DNA of 64,000 bases from Methylorubrum aminovorans. Its GTDB lineage: Bacteria > Pseudomonadota > Alphaproteobacteria > Rhizobiales > Beijerinckiaceae. Positions 1 through 8,304 of this stretch are shown one piece after another. The position numbers and the translations under genes were made by a program. The notes beneath the pieces were generated by a model. It saw only the letters and a list, made by a program, of their open reading frames with translations, ran no database searches and was not told the DNA's origin. Positions within the stretch are counted from its first letter, which is position 1. Every line of letters starts with the position of its first letter. Location of the stretch: the NCBI RefSeq assembly GCF_022179725.1, contig NZ_BPRC01000019.1, positions 1 through 64,000 on the forward strand. Direction: 5' to 3'.

Positions 1-174
1 CAGCACGTAGAAGATCGCGTGCAGGATCTCCCGCATCGTCCAGACCGGCGGACGCCCGCACGGTGCAGGCTTGGGCATCAGCGGCTCGACCACAGCCCAT
101 TCGGCATCCGTCAGGTCGGTTTCGTAGCGCAGGCCCGAGCGGCTATGCTGCCGCCGGGTGGTCGGGGTCCACAT
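1..174 (-). CDS. IS5-family transposase, N-terminal part, cut by the window edge
   Basis: Read on the minus strand from the ATG at 174, the frame runs without a stop to the window edge (58 codons). It opens MWTPTTRRQHSRSGLRYETD and continues LTDAEWAVVEPLMP and GRPPVWTMREILHAIFYVL. This is the typical start of IS5-family transposases (DUF4096-type N-terminal domain), which cut and paste the element. The DDE catalytic part lies outside the window, so activity cannot be judged. The element points away from the flagellin remnant at 264-1011, and its transposase-proximal end abuts that remnant. Confidence 0.85.
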   Translation of the reverse strand, partial: MWTPTTRRQHSRSGLRYETDLTDAEWAVVEPLMPKPAPCGRPPVWTMREILHAIFYVL

Positions 175-263
175 GGCACTTCCAGGTCAGGCTTCAGCAC
201 CCTTCTGGAAGCATCGCCATCCCGGCCACTCAACCCCAAACTCAACCCTTATCAGACGGGCTC
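1..263 (-). mobile_element. IS5-family insertion sequence, one end only
   Basis: The non-coding end of the element lies between the transposase start and about position 263. There the sequence GAGCCCGTCTGATAAGGG (minus strand, 263 downward) looks like a terminal inverted repeat, and flagellin codons begin straight after it. The other end is outside the window, so the inverted-repeat pair and the target duplication cannot be checked. The exact boundary is inferred from where flagellin similarity starts. Confidence 0.65.
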
Positions 264-1011
264 TTAGTGGCACCAACGAAGTCAGCTTCAACCTGTTGCT
301 GGACGGCGGCTTCACCGCTGACATCCTGATCAACAAGACGACGATGGCCTCGGCCGCCGCTAATCTGACCGAAGGTGACGACGCAGGAGTTCCTCGACGC
401 AATCAACAACCAGAGCGCCGCCGACACCGCCACCACGCCGCTCGCTGGCAAGGTGACCGCTTCGGTCGACACCGCGGGCCGCCTGACCTTCAAGACCGCC
501 ACGCCCGGCGCCGCGGCTTCGGTCACGATTCAGAACAACACGGTCTCGACTGGCAACACCCTGGTCGATGTCGGTTTCGGCACCGGCACAGCGGCCACCG
601 ATGCGCGGGTCGGCAAGGGCTCGGCGGCGGGCACCACGGCCGGAAAGGGCATCCTCGACACGGTCGAGGGCACCGGCTTCTCCATCGCCACGATCAACAT
701 CGCGAACCTTGTCGGCACCACCGGTGATGCGACGCTCAGCGCTGTTATCACCCAGGTCGAGAAGGCGATCGCCAAGGTGACGGATGCCGGCACCAAGCTC
801 GGCGCCAACAAGACTCAGATTGACGGCCAGAAGGCCTTCGTCGACACGCTGATGAAGGCCAACGACCGCACCATCGGTATCCTGGTCGATGCCGATATCG
901 AGGAGGAGTCGACCAAGCTGAAGGCGCTCCAGACCCAGCAGCAGCTCGCGGTCCAGGCGCTCTCGATCGCCAACTCCGGCAGCCAAGACCGTCCTGTCCC
1001 TGTTCCTCTAA
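264..1011 (+). pseudogene. Flagellin C-terminal remnant, IS-interrupted and frameshifted
   Basis: About 247 codons of flagellin C-terminal sequence. The first piece reads SGTNEVSFNLLLDGGFTAD. The middle piece starts VTTQEFLDAINNQSAAD and ends in the flagellin D0 helix (GILVDADIEEESTKL, LQTQQQLAVQALSIANSGSQ). Two single-base insertions break the frame. An extra G near 371 separates NLT from KVTTQEF. An extra A near 985 separates GSQ from TVLSLFL-stop, which ends at 1011. Without them the protein would end like other flagellins. The N-terminal half is missing next to the IS end. No intact flagellin is visible in the window. Confidence 0.85.
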
Positions 1012-1059
1012 GCCGAAAGGCGGGCCCGTCCCTCGCGGGCGGGCCCAACCGGACACGCA

Positions 1060-1092
1060 AAAAGGCCGCGCTCACATCGAGCGCGGCCTTTT
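1060..1092. terminator. Bidirectional terminator hairpin
   Basis: A perfect 13-bp stem, AAAAGGCCGCGCT (1060-1072) with AGCGCGGCCTTTT (1080-1092), around a 7-nt loop. It is T-rich on both sides and lies between the convergent flagellin remnant and the ftcR-like gene, so it can serve both. Confidence 0.85.
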
Positions 1093-1120
1093 CTTCATCT
1101 GAGGGCTTCGTGCGGGATCG

Positions 1121-1801
1121 TCAGCCGACGAAGGTGTAGCCCGCCATCCGCTTGGCCTCGATCGGGTCGTAGCCCAGCCGCATCCGCAGCTTCTTGCGCA
1201 GCTTGCTGATATGGCCCTCCACCACGCTCTCCTCGACGCTGGTGTCGAGGTCGCCGTAGACGGCCGTGAAGATCTGACCCTTCGTCACCTGCCGGCCGCG
1301 GTTCTTCGAGAGATATTCGAGGATGTGCCGCTCGCGTCGGGGCAGGATCAGGCAGGCGCCATCGATCTCCGGGTCGCGGCCGTCGGTGTAGACCTTGAGG
1401 CGCCCGGCCCGGTCGGGGGCGGGGGCCGGCTCGACGCCGCGGCCGGTCCGGCGCCGGATTGCGGTGGCGCGAGCGATGATCTCGCGGACATGGACGGGCT
1501 TGCGCACCACGTCGTCGATGCCGGCGGTGAACAGCGCCAGGGTCTGCTCCAGGGAGCGCGTCTCGTTGAGTGCGATGATCGGCGCCCGGCTGAGCGAGCG
1601 GATCGCCACCGTGCAGGAGGCGCGGTCGGCGCAGTCGCCGATCAGGAAGCCGTCGATCGCCTCGACATCGATCCGGGGAGCGGCGTCGAGCCAGCCCCTC
1701 ATCGAACCGATGGCCAGACCCTGCGCCTTCACGCCCTCGGCGCCGAAGCCGGCAACGTAGTGGTCGGTGACGCTCTGCCGCTCGTCGACAACGATATACA
1801 T
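1121..1801 (-). CDS. ftcR: FtcR-type flagellar transcriptional regulator, copy 1
   Basis: 226 aa, from the ATG at 1801 (MYIVVDERQSV). Residues 1-110 form an atypical receiver-like domain with the signature VRKPVHVREI. Residues 130-226 form an OmpR-type winged helix (PRRERHILEYLSKNRGR, EGHISKLRKKL, IEAKRMAGYTFVG). It matches the length and motifs of FtcR, the Brucella master regulator of flagellar genes. A clear acidic pair and phospho-acceptor Asp are not apparent, as in FtcR itself, so phosphorylation-independent control is likely. It lies next to the flagellin remnant and 200 bp downstream of a CtrA-type site. A paralogue is encoded at 40191-40892. Confidence 0.85.
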   Translation of the reverse strand: MYIVVDERQSVTDHYVAGFGAEGVKAQGLAIGSMRGWLDAAPRIDVEAIDGFLIGDCADRASCTVAIRSLSRAPIIALNETRSLEQTLALFTAGIDDVVRKPVHVREIIARATAIRRRTGRGVEPAPAPDRAGRLKVYTDGRDPEIDGACLILPRRERHILEYLSKNRGRQVTKGQIFTAVYGDLDTSVEESVVEGHISKLRKKLRMRLGYDPIEAKRMAGYTFVG

Positions 1802-1999
1802 CGTCAGTGCTCGAAGATGTGCGAGGTCATTGCGTCCCGCGCGAAAATCCTTCGCGCGCCGCCATGGCCGTTCGAGTTGTGAATAGGGTTGCCGAATGCT
1901 GTCGGATGGCGGCCTCAAGAGCGGGTCGGCTGGTGCTCGACGCGTCTCGCTTGCCGCTTCCTCCAACATTTGACGGTCTTAGCTTTTTGGTTGGAATGG

Positions 2000-2014
2000 T
2001 TAACGGCGCGTTAA
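2000..2014. promoter_or_regulatory. CtrA-type binding site upstream of ftcR copy 1
   Basis: TTAACGGCGCGTTAA matches the full CtrA consensus TTAA-N7-TTAA exactly. It lies about 200 bp before the ftcR-like start and about 200 bp before the aminotransferase start, in a divergent intergenic region. It is the only exact N7-spaced pair noticed among the scattered TTAA words of the window. Confidence 0.55.
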
Positions 2015-2070
2015 GGCTAAGCTCGGGGTGGAACACGCGTTAGGAGTTTGGTCACCTCGCATCGGGGCTC

Positions 2071-2094
2071 GTGACAGATGTGTCACAGTGTGAC
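2071..2094. promoter_or_regulatory. Overlapping inverted repeats, possible operator
   Basis: Two perfect dyads share sequence: GTGACA-GATG-TGTCAC (2071-2086) and GTCACA-G-TGTGAC (2082-2094). They sit 118 bp before the aminotransferase start in the 410-bp divergent intergenic region 1802-2211. The half-sites resemble CRP/FNR-family words, but the spacing is not the classical TGTGA-N6-TCACA. The binding protein is unknown. Apart from this and the CtrA-type site, nothing else was recognised in that region. Confidence 0.4.
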
Positions 2095-2211
2095 CCGCTG
2101 ACTTCGGTGCAGCCCACGTCTTTCCGTCCGAGCGATCTTGACCCGAGCGGCGCCGCGGGCTCGAACCCTGGCTCGGCTCTGCCCCGAGGAATCCGAGCCA
2201 AGAGGAATCCG

Positions 2212-3489
2212 ATGCCGTCGCTCTCCACCCTGTCATCCGAGGCTCTGACGGAGCTGCGCTCTCGCCTGCGCGGCGAGTACGAGGCGCTGAAAGCGCAGGG
2301 CCTGAAGCTCGACATGACCCGCGGCAAGCCTGCCTCGGATCAGCTCGATCTCGCCGCCGAGATGCTGGCGCTGCCCGGCAACCGCGATACGACCGCCGAA
2401 GATGGCACCGATGCGCGCAACTACGGCAACCTTCAGGGCTTGTCCGAGACCCGCGCCCTGTTCGCGCCCGTGCTCGGCGCCACGCCGGAGCAGATCGTCA
2501 TCGCCAACAATTCGAGCCTCGCGCTGATGCACGACGTGCTCGTCTACGCCCTGCTGAAGGGCGTGCCCGGCGGCGAAGGGCCTTGGTCGAAGCAGGAGCC
2601 GATCACGATCCTCTGCCCCGTTCCGGGTTACGACCGCCACTTCGCCCTGTGCGAGGGATTCGGCATCCGCATGATCCCGATTCCGATGACGGGGGAGGGG
2701 CCGGACATGGATGCCGTCGAGCGCGCGGCCGCCGACCCGTCGGTCAAGGGCATCTGGTGCGTGCCGCAATATTCGAATCCGAGCGGCGAGACCTATTCCG
2801 ACGAGACCGTACGGCTGCTCTCGTCCCTCAAGGCCGCCGCGCCCGATTTCCGCATCTTGTGGGACAACGCCTACGCGGTGCATCACCTCACCGAGGCCCG
2901 GCCCGCGCTCGTCAATATCCTGGAGGCCTGTGCTGCGGCGGGCCATCCCGACCGACCGATCGTGTTCGCCTCGACCTCGAAGGTGACGCTGGCCGGCGCC
3001 GGCCTCGCCATGCTGGCCTCTTCGCCGGCCAACGTGAAGTGGTACCTCGCCCAGGCCGGGCGGCGCAGCATCGGACCGGACAAGCTCAACCAGCTGCGCC
3101 ACGTCCGTTTCCTGCGCGACGCCGCCGGGATCACGGCGCATATGGAGCGTCATCGCGCCCTGATTGCCCCCAAATTCGCGGCGGTGCAGGAGGCCTTCGC
3201 GGCCCGTCTCGACGGGTGGGAGGTCGCCCGCTGGAGCCAGCCGCTCGGCGGCTACTTCATCACGCTCGACGTCGCCGACGGCACCGCCTCGCAGGTGGTC
3301 CGGCTCGCGGGCGAGGCGGGCATCGCGCTGACCCCGGCCGGCGCGACGCACCCCTACGGAAAGGATCCGCACGACCGCACGCTGCGGATCGCGCCGACCT
3401 TCCCGAAGCTCGATGCGGTGCGCAAGGCGGCGGAGGCGGTGGCGCTCTGCACTCTGCTTGCAGCGGTGGAGGCGCGAGCGGCGGGCTGA
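2212..3489 (+). CDS. AspT-type aspartate aminotransferase
   Basis: 425 aa. The ATG at 2212 follows AAGAGGAAT and begins MPSLSTLSSEALTELRSRL. The protein resembles the Corynebacterium-type aspartate aminotransferase (alternative subgroup, PF12897) over its whole length: LKLDMTRGKPASDQLD, CPVPGYDRHF, GPDMDAVE, NPSG, WDNAYAVHHL and the PLP lysine in TSKVTLAGAG (about residue 257). It should interconvert aspartate and oxaloacetate using 2-oxoglutarate in the cytoplasm. It stands alone, divergent from ftcR and convergent with the helicase gene. Substrate preference is inferred from the subfamily. Confidence 0.9.
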   Translation: MPSLSTLSSEALTELRSRLRGEYEALKAQGLKLDMTRGKPASDQLDLAAEMLALPGNRDTTAEDGTDARNYGNLQGLSETRALFAPVLGATPEQIVIANNSSLALMHDVLVYALLKGVPGGEGPWSKQEPITILCPVPGYDRHFALCEGFGIRMIPIPMTGEGPDMDAVERAAADPSVKGIWCVPQYSNPSGETYSDETVRLLSSLKAAAPDFRILWDNAYAVHHLTEARPALVNILEACAAAGHPDRPIVFASTSKVTLAGAGLAMLASSPANVKWYLAQAGRRSIGPDKLNQLRHVRFLRDAAGITAHMERHRALIAPKFAAVQEAFAARLDGWEVARWSQPLGGYFITLDVADGTASQVVRLAGEAGIALTPAGATHPYGKDPHDRTLRIAPTFPKLDAVRKAAEAVALCTLLAAVEARAAG

Positions 3490-3496
3490 GGGCGAG

Positions 3497-3525
3497 CCAT
3501 TCTCCGCGGGTCATGCGGAGAATGG
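3497..3525. terminator. Hairpin after the aminotransferase gene
   Basis: A perfect 11-bp stem, CCATTCTCCGC with GCGGAGAATGG, around a 7-nt loop, starting 8 bp after the aminotransferase stop. There is no strong T tract, so it may act as an mRNA-stabilising hairpin rather than an intrinsic terminator. Confidence 0.5.
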
Positions 3526-3586
3526 CGTTCCTGATCTTCGCACGTCGTGCGTCGGATTTTTTGAAAGATCCGAAGCGGGGCTGATC

Positions 3587-3621
3587 GCATCCCCTATCCC
3601 GCAGACGGGGGGAGGGGATGC
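3587..3621. terminator. Hairpin between convergent genes
   Basis: A long dyad, GCATCCCCT (3587-3595) with AGGGGATGC (3613-3621), encloses an inner CCCG-CAGA-CGGG stem. It sits between the aminotransferase gene (plus) and the helicase gene (minus), where a shared terminator would be expected. There is no poly-T tract. Confidence 0.45.
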
Positions 3622-3649
3622 GCGACATCGAAACGCTTGTCGGTGGGAC

Positions 3650-4768
3650 TCACACCACCACGGTGATCGCCTGCGCCGCCCGCGTCAGGCCGGTATAGAG
3701 CCACCGTGCCCGGTGCTCGCGAAAGGCATAGGATTCGTCGAACAGCACGACCTTGTCCCATTGCGACCCCTGCGCCTTGTGCACGGTGAGCGCGTAGCCG
3801 TAGGTGAACTCGTCGGTCTCGCGGCGCAGGAAGAGCGGAATCTCCTCCTCCGACCCCTCGATCACCTGCCGCAGCACCTTGATGTCCACGGCGCGGCGGC
3901 GCACGGCCGGGTCGTCCTCGGGCACGACGTCGAGGCGGATCGTGTCGGGGCGGGGCGGGGCGCGGAGCGCCTGCACCGTCCAAGTCGAGCCGTTGAGCAG
4001 GCCCTTGGTGCGGTCGTTGCGCAGGCAGACGAGCTTCTCGCCGACCGACGGCATCGGGTCGGTGTGGCCGGCGAGCTCCCGCAGGCGGTTGTTGTAGAGG
4101 CGGCGCGTGCGGTTGAGGCCGACCAGGACCTGATCGCAGTCGAGCACTTGCGCGGGGTCGATGTCGCGGCGGCGGATCACTCGGCTCGCGCCGTACTCCC
4201 CGACCTCCAGCCGCCCGCCCTCGCGGATCGTCATCGCCATGCGCACGATCGGGTCGTCGGCGGCCTGACGGTGGACGTCGGTGAGCATCACGTCGGGCTC
4301 GGCCTCGGTGAAGAAGCCACCGCCGCGCACGGGCGGCAACTGCGCGGGATCACCCAGCACCAGCACCGGCTTGTCGAAGGAGAGGAGGTCGTGGCCGAGG
4401 TCGGAGTCGACCATCGAGCACTCGTCGATGACGATGAGGTCGGCCTTGGCCGCCGGTCCCGAGCGGTTGAGGCTGAAGGTCGGGCCGCCCTCGTCGCCCT
4501 CCTTGGTGCGGTAGATCAGCGAGTGGATCGTTGCGGCGTCGTGGCAGCCCTTCTGGCGCATGACGGAGGCCGCCTTGCCGGTAAAGGCGCCGTAGACAAC
4601 CGGACCCTCGATGTCGTCGGCGATGCGGCGGGCCAGCGTGGTCTTGCCGGTGCCGGCATAGCCGAACAGGCGAAACACTTGGGCACCGCCCTCCTTGCGC
4701 CAGCGGGCGATGGCTTTGAGCGCCGCGTCCTGCTGCGGGGCGAACTGGGTGGGAACGGACTCGGCCAT
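3650..4768 (-). CDS. RecD-like ATP-dependent DNA helicase (superfamily 1B)
   Basis: 372 aa from the ATG at 4768. Visible motifs are Walker A GYAGTGKTT (residues 36-44), Walker B VIDECSMV, LGDPAQLPPV, and near the C-terminus the UvrD/RecD-type TVHKAQGSQW followed by YTGLTRAAQA. The protein is shorter than RecD or RecD2 and resembles compact Dda/RecD-like 5'-3' helicases, so a role in repair or replication-fork handling is inferred. hemF lies 48 bp upstream on the same strand, suggesting cotranscription. No nuclease domain is present. Confidence 0.85.
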   Translation of the reverse strand: MAESVPTQFAPQQDAALKAIARWRKEGGAQVFRLFGYAGTGKTTLARRIADDIEGPVVYGAFTGKAASVMRQKGCHDAATIHSLIYRTKEGDEGGPTFSLNRSGPAAKADLIVIDECSMVDSDLGHDLLSFDKPVLVLGDPAQLPPVRGGGFFTEAEPDVMLTDVHRQAADDPIVRMAMTIREGGRLEVGEYGASRVIRRRDIDPAQVLDCDQVLVGLNRTRRLYNNRLRELAGHTDPMPSVGEKLVCLRNDRTKGLLNGSTWTVQALRAPPRPDTIRLDVVPEDDPAVRRRAVDIKVLRQVIEGSEEEIPLFLRRETDEFTYGYALTVHKAQGSQWDKVVLFDESYAFREHRARWLYTGLTRAAQAITVVV

Positions 4769-4816
4769 GGCGTCACGTCATAGACGAGTCGGTTGGGTTT
4801 GGGACCGGCCGTGACG

Positions 4817-5752
4817 TCAGGGCCAGCGCACCGTCGGCGGCAGGGAGGAGAGGATCGAGGCGACGTTGCCGCCGGTCTTCAGGCCGAAGATGGTGCCGCG
4901 GTCGTAGAGCAGGTTGAACTCGACGTAGCGCCCGCGCCGCACCTGCTGCTCCTCCCGGTCGGCCTCGGTCCAGGCTTGCGCGAGGTTGCGCCGGACGATC
5001 TCCGGGTAGGCCTTGAGAAACGCCTGCCCGACCTCGCGGGTATAGGCCAGGTCGGCCTGCGGATCGCCGGTCCAGTGATAGTCGTAAAATATGCCGCCGA
5101 TGCCGCGGGGCTCGTTGCGGTGCTTGAGGTGGAAGTACTCGTCGCACCACGCCTTGTACCGCTCGTAGTTCGCGGCTGGCGCATGCCGCTCGCAGGCCTC
5201 GCGCAGGCAAGCATGGAAGAACTGCGTGTCGGGATCCTCTTGCGTCCGACGCCGGTCGAGCACGGGGGTGAGGTCGGCGCCGCCGCCGAACCACGCCTTG
5301 GTCGTCACGACGAAACGGGTGTTCATGTGCACCGTCGGAACGTTCGGGTTCCAGGGGTGGACGATCAGCGAGATGCCGGTGGCGAAGAAGCGCGGGTCTT
5401 CGGCCGCGCCCGGCATCTGCGCCCGGAATTCCGGGGCGAACTCGCCGTGTACGGTCGAGATATGGACGCCGGCCTTCTCGAAGACGCGACCCTTCAGCAT
5501 CGCCATCACGCCGCCGCCGCCCGGCACGCCGCTATGGTCCGTGCGCTGCCAGGGCGTCTTTTCGAACCGGCCCGCCGCCTTCGGCGCGTCCGGGTGGAAC
5601 GGACCGGTCGCCTCGTCCTCCAGCGTCTCCAGCGCGGCGACGATGCGGTCGCGCAGGGTGGCGAACCACGCGCCCGCCTCGCTCTTCAGCGCGGCGAGGT
5701 CGTCGGGGGATGGCAGAGGGGCAGAATTCGGGGCGGCTGTCGCATCGCTCAT
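4817..5752 (-). CDS. hemF: Aerobic coproporphyrinogen III oxidase
   Basis: 311 aa. The ATG at 5752 ([10 protein letters not shown]) is preferred over an in-frame ATG at 5779 because it matches the usual start of the family. HemF uses O2 to convert coproporphyrinogen III to protoporphyrinogen IX in haem and chlorophyll synthesis. Diagnostic stretches are [56 protein letters not shown] and [16 protein letters not shown] near the C-terminus. The length fits the family. It is the first gene of an apparent two-gene unit with the helicase gene. Confidence 0.96.
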   Translation of the reverse strand: MSDATAAPNSAPLPSPDDLAALKSEAGAWFATLRDRIVAALETLEDEATGPFHPDAPKAAGRFEKTPWQRTDHSGVPGGGGVMAMLKGRVFEKAGVHISTVHGEFAPEFRAQMPGAAEDPRFFATGISLIVHPWNPNVPTVHMNTRFVVTTKAWFGGGADLTPVLDRRRTQEDPDTQFFHACLREACERHAPAANYERYKAWCDEYFHLKHRNEPRGIGGIFYDYHWTGDPQADLAYTREVGQAFLKAYPEIVRRNLAQAWTEADREEQQVRRGRYVEFNLLYDRGTIFGLKTGGNVASILSSLPPTVRWP

Positions 5753-5860
5753 GGCTCTAGGCTTTCCCATCCGGGCCACGATCCGTCAATTCGAGGCACG
5801 ATTGGGGAGGGCTCGATGTCCCCCCGCCCTCGGTCGATGCGGTGTCCCGTCCGGTCCGCT

Positions 5861-7579
5861 TCAAGCGCCGGAGAGGGTCTCCGCGGCTTTGGCGTGTCCG
5901 TCGGCGAGGGGCTTGGCCGCGCCGTTCCGAAGTCCGCCGACCAGCGCGTCGAGGCTGCCCTTGCCCTCGGAAAACCCCGCCTCGTTCAGAATCGCCCCGA
6001 GGATTGGGCTGTTGTACTGGTAGCGGAGCAGGTGGCCCGACAGGCTGTCGCCGAGGCTCGCCGAGACGCCGCCCGCGCCGTTGCCGCCGCCCAGCATCCC
6101 GCCCGCGTCGAAGATGCGGATCGAGTCGATCTTCTCCACCGCCCGCATGCTCTCGCGCAGGGCATCCGGGATGATGCCGAGGCGCTTCAGCCCGGTCTCG
6201 AAGGCACGGGCCTCGGGTGAGAGGGCGTTGCGGGCCTCGTTCATCACCCGCTCGCGCTCGGCCTCGGCCTGGCCGAGCTTGGCGATGGCCTCTGCCTTGG
6301 AGGAGGCGGCCGTCGCCTCGGCCTCGGCGAGCGTGGTGATGGCGTTGGCCCGGTCCTCGGCCGCGCGCCGCTCGGCCTCCGCCGTGACGGTGACGCCGGT
6401 CGCCTCCCGCTCCGCCTCGCGCTTGGCGGCGATGACCGCGATCTCGCGCTCGCGCTCGGCGATCTCCTTGGCCTTGGCGGTGGCGACGCGCTCCTCGGCG
6501 GCGACCGCCAGAGCCTCGGCGGCCTTGGCGGCGGCGCGCGCCTCGGATTCGCGCTGCGAGCGCTCGGCGATCTTTATGGCGTTGTCCTGCAGCACGAGCT
6601 GGCGCTCGCGCTCGGCCTCCGCGTTGCGCTGGGCGATGGCGAGATCCGCCTCGATCCGCGCGCCCTCCGAGTTCTTGCGTGCCTCGGCCTCGCGCAGGCG
6701 CACCGCCTGCTCGCGCTCGATCCGTGCGGTCTCCTCGCTCTGCTGGGCGCGCTGCTCGGCCTGGGCGGTCTCGGCGCGGGTCTCGGCGGTCTTGTTGGCG
6801 ATATCGCGCTCCTGGGCGAGTTCGGCCTCGCGGGTGGTGCGCTTGATCTCCAGTTGCTTGAGCGCGGTCTCGCGGTCCTTCTCGGCCACCGCCACCTCGG
6901 CATCGCGCTCGGTGGCGTTGCGCTCCTTGCGGCGCTGCTCGGTGATCTCCTTGAGCCGCGCCAAGCCTTCCGCGTCGAACGAGTTGTCGGGGTTGAAATG
7001 CTCGATCGAGGTCTGGTCGAGGCGGGTCAGCGAGGCGGATTCGAGTTCGAGGCCGTTGTGGCGCAGATCGCCCGAGACCGCCTCCTGCACGCCCTTGACG
7101 AAGGCGGCGCGCTTCTCCTGGAGGTCGGGCAGGGTCATGCCGGCGGCGACCGCGCGCAGGGCATCGACGAACTTCGCCTCGATCAGCTCGCGCAAGAGCA
7201 TGGCGTCATTGGTGCGGTCGCCCAGCGTCTGGGCGGCGAGCGCGATCGATTCCTCCTTGGGCTCGACCCGGACATAGAACTCGACGGTGATGTCGGCCCG
7301 CAGCCGGTCCTTGGTGATGAGCGACTCGTTGCCGGAGCGCTTCACTTCGAGCCGGAGCGTGTTGAGGTTGACCATGGCGATCGAGTGGAAGACGGGCAGC
7401 AGCACCGCGCCGCCATCGACCACGACCTTGCGCCCGCCCAGACCCGTGCGGACGAAGGCGGTATCCCGCGTCGTGCGCCGGTAGAGCCGGCTGAACACGA
7501 AGCCGATGCCGAGCAAAGCCACGACGATGATGCCGGCGATGACCAGCAGGTTGACGATGCCGGAACTGACCATGTCCAT
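5861..7579 (-). CDS. Flotillin / YqiK-like SPFH protein
   Basis: 572 aa from the ATG at 7579. One N-terminal membrane segment (residues 8-30, IVNLLVIAGIIVVALLGIGF) is followed by an SPFH/band-7 domain (about 35-190). A very long Glu/Ala/Arg-rich coiled coil (about 200-430) and a flotillin-type C-terminal region follow. Flotillins scaffold membrane microdomains and affect membrane fluidity. It is the last gene of a unit with the YqiJ-like and PspA-like genes, an association known from E. coli yqiJ/yqiK and other PspA-flotillin loci. Membrane-stress function is inferred from that. Confidence 0.9.
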   Translation of the reverse strand: MDMVSSGIVNLLVIAGIIVVALLGIGFVFSRLYRRTTRDTAFVRTGLGGRKVVVDGGAVLLPVFHSIAMVNLNTLRLEVKRSGNESLITKDRLRADITVEFYVRVEPKEESIALAAQTLGDRTNDAMLLRELIEAKFVDALRAVAAGMTLPDLQEKRAAFVKGVQEAVSGDLRHNGLELESASLTRLDQTSIEHFNPDNSFDAEGLARLKEITEQRRKERNATERDAEVAVAEKDRETALKQLEIKRTTREAELAQERDIANKTAETRAETAQAEQRAQQSEETARIEREQAVRLREAEARKNSEGARIEADLAIAQRNAEAERERQLVLQDNAIKIAERSQRESEARAAAKAAEALAVAAEERVATAKAKEIAEREREIAVIAAKREAEREATGVTVTAEAERRAAEDRANAITTLAEAEATAASSKAEAIAKLGQAEAERERVMNEARNALSPEARAFETGLKRLGIIPDALRESMRAVEKIDSIRIFDAGGMLGGGNGAGGVSASLGDSLSGHLLRYQYNSPILGAILNEAGFSEGKGSLDALVGGLRNGAAKPLADGHAKAAETLSGA

Positions 7580-7647
7580 CGCGTGCGATCCTTTCGGCCA
7601 AGGGCTCGGTTAGGGGCTCGGTTAAGGGTTCGGCTGGGGGAGGGCGT

Positions 7648-8304
7648 TCAGAGATCAGGGGTGGCGGGCACCGCGACGAAGACCGCCTCGATCCGGTCCA
7701 CGAGGAGGACGCGGGCGCCCGTGGCCATGGCCGGCGCGCCGGGGGCGGCGCGGGCGCGCAGGAAGTGGGTGTTGCCGTGGCGGTCCACCGCGCGGACCTG
7801 GCCCGGCAGGCCCTCGTCGAGGGGGCCGAGGGTAACCTCGGCGGTGGCACCGACCAGATCGTCGGCGGTGACGACGTAGGTCTCGTCCCGCGGGATCAAA
7901 CCGGCGATGGCACGAGTCGAGACGCGAAGGGCCGGGAGCGTCGCCGCGCCGGCCACCGGAACCGCCAGGAGGGCGGGCAGGGGCGCGACGAGGGCGGCGG
8001 CGAGCCCCTGCACGAGGAAGCCCGCCAGCGCGAAGACGGCCAGCGCCAGGATCAGCAGGATCAGGAAGGGCACGCGGCCAAGATTGATCCACGACATCAG
8101 CGCGGCCGGGGAGAACGCGCCGTCCGCATCCGCCGCGGTGGCGAGGTCGCCGCCGCCCCCCGCCTCGTGGCCGAGGGCATTGTCCACCAGCCCGGAGAGG
8201 GAATGGCCGACGAGGAGCGACAAAACCTCCACGACGACGAGGCCGGTCATCACCACTGCGGCCAGGGTGAAGGGGAACAGGGCGGGGCCGACCAGCGCGC
8301 TCAC
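7648..8304 (-). CDS. YqiJ-like membrane protein with OB-fold (NfeD-like) domain
   Basis: 218 aa. There are membrane segments near residues 8-32 and 75-118 (VPFLILLILALAVFALAGF). A soluble C-terminal domain of about 70 residues (VGATAEVTLGPLDEGLPGQV, DRHGNTHFLRAR, GARVLLVDRIEAVFVAV) fits the OB-fold of YqiJ/NfeD partners of flotillins. It overlaps the end of the PspA-like gene by 4 bp and lies 68 bp before the flotillin gene. NfeD-type proteins are thought to dock onto SPFH oligomers. Confidence 0.85.
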   Translation of the reverse strand: MSALVGPALFPFTLAAVVMTGLVVVEVLSLLVGHSLSGLVDNALGHEAGGGGDLATAADADGAFSPAALMSWINLGRVPFLILLILALAVFALAGFLVQGLAAALVAPLPALLAVPVAGAATLPALRVSTRAIAGLIPRDETYVVTADDLVGATAEVTLGPLDEGLPGQVRAVDRHGNTHFLRARAAPGAPAMATGARVLLVDRIEAVFVAVPATPDL

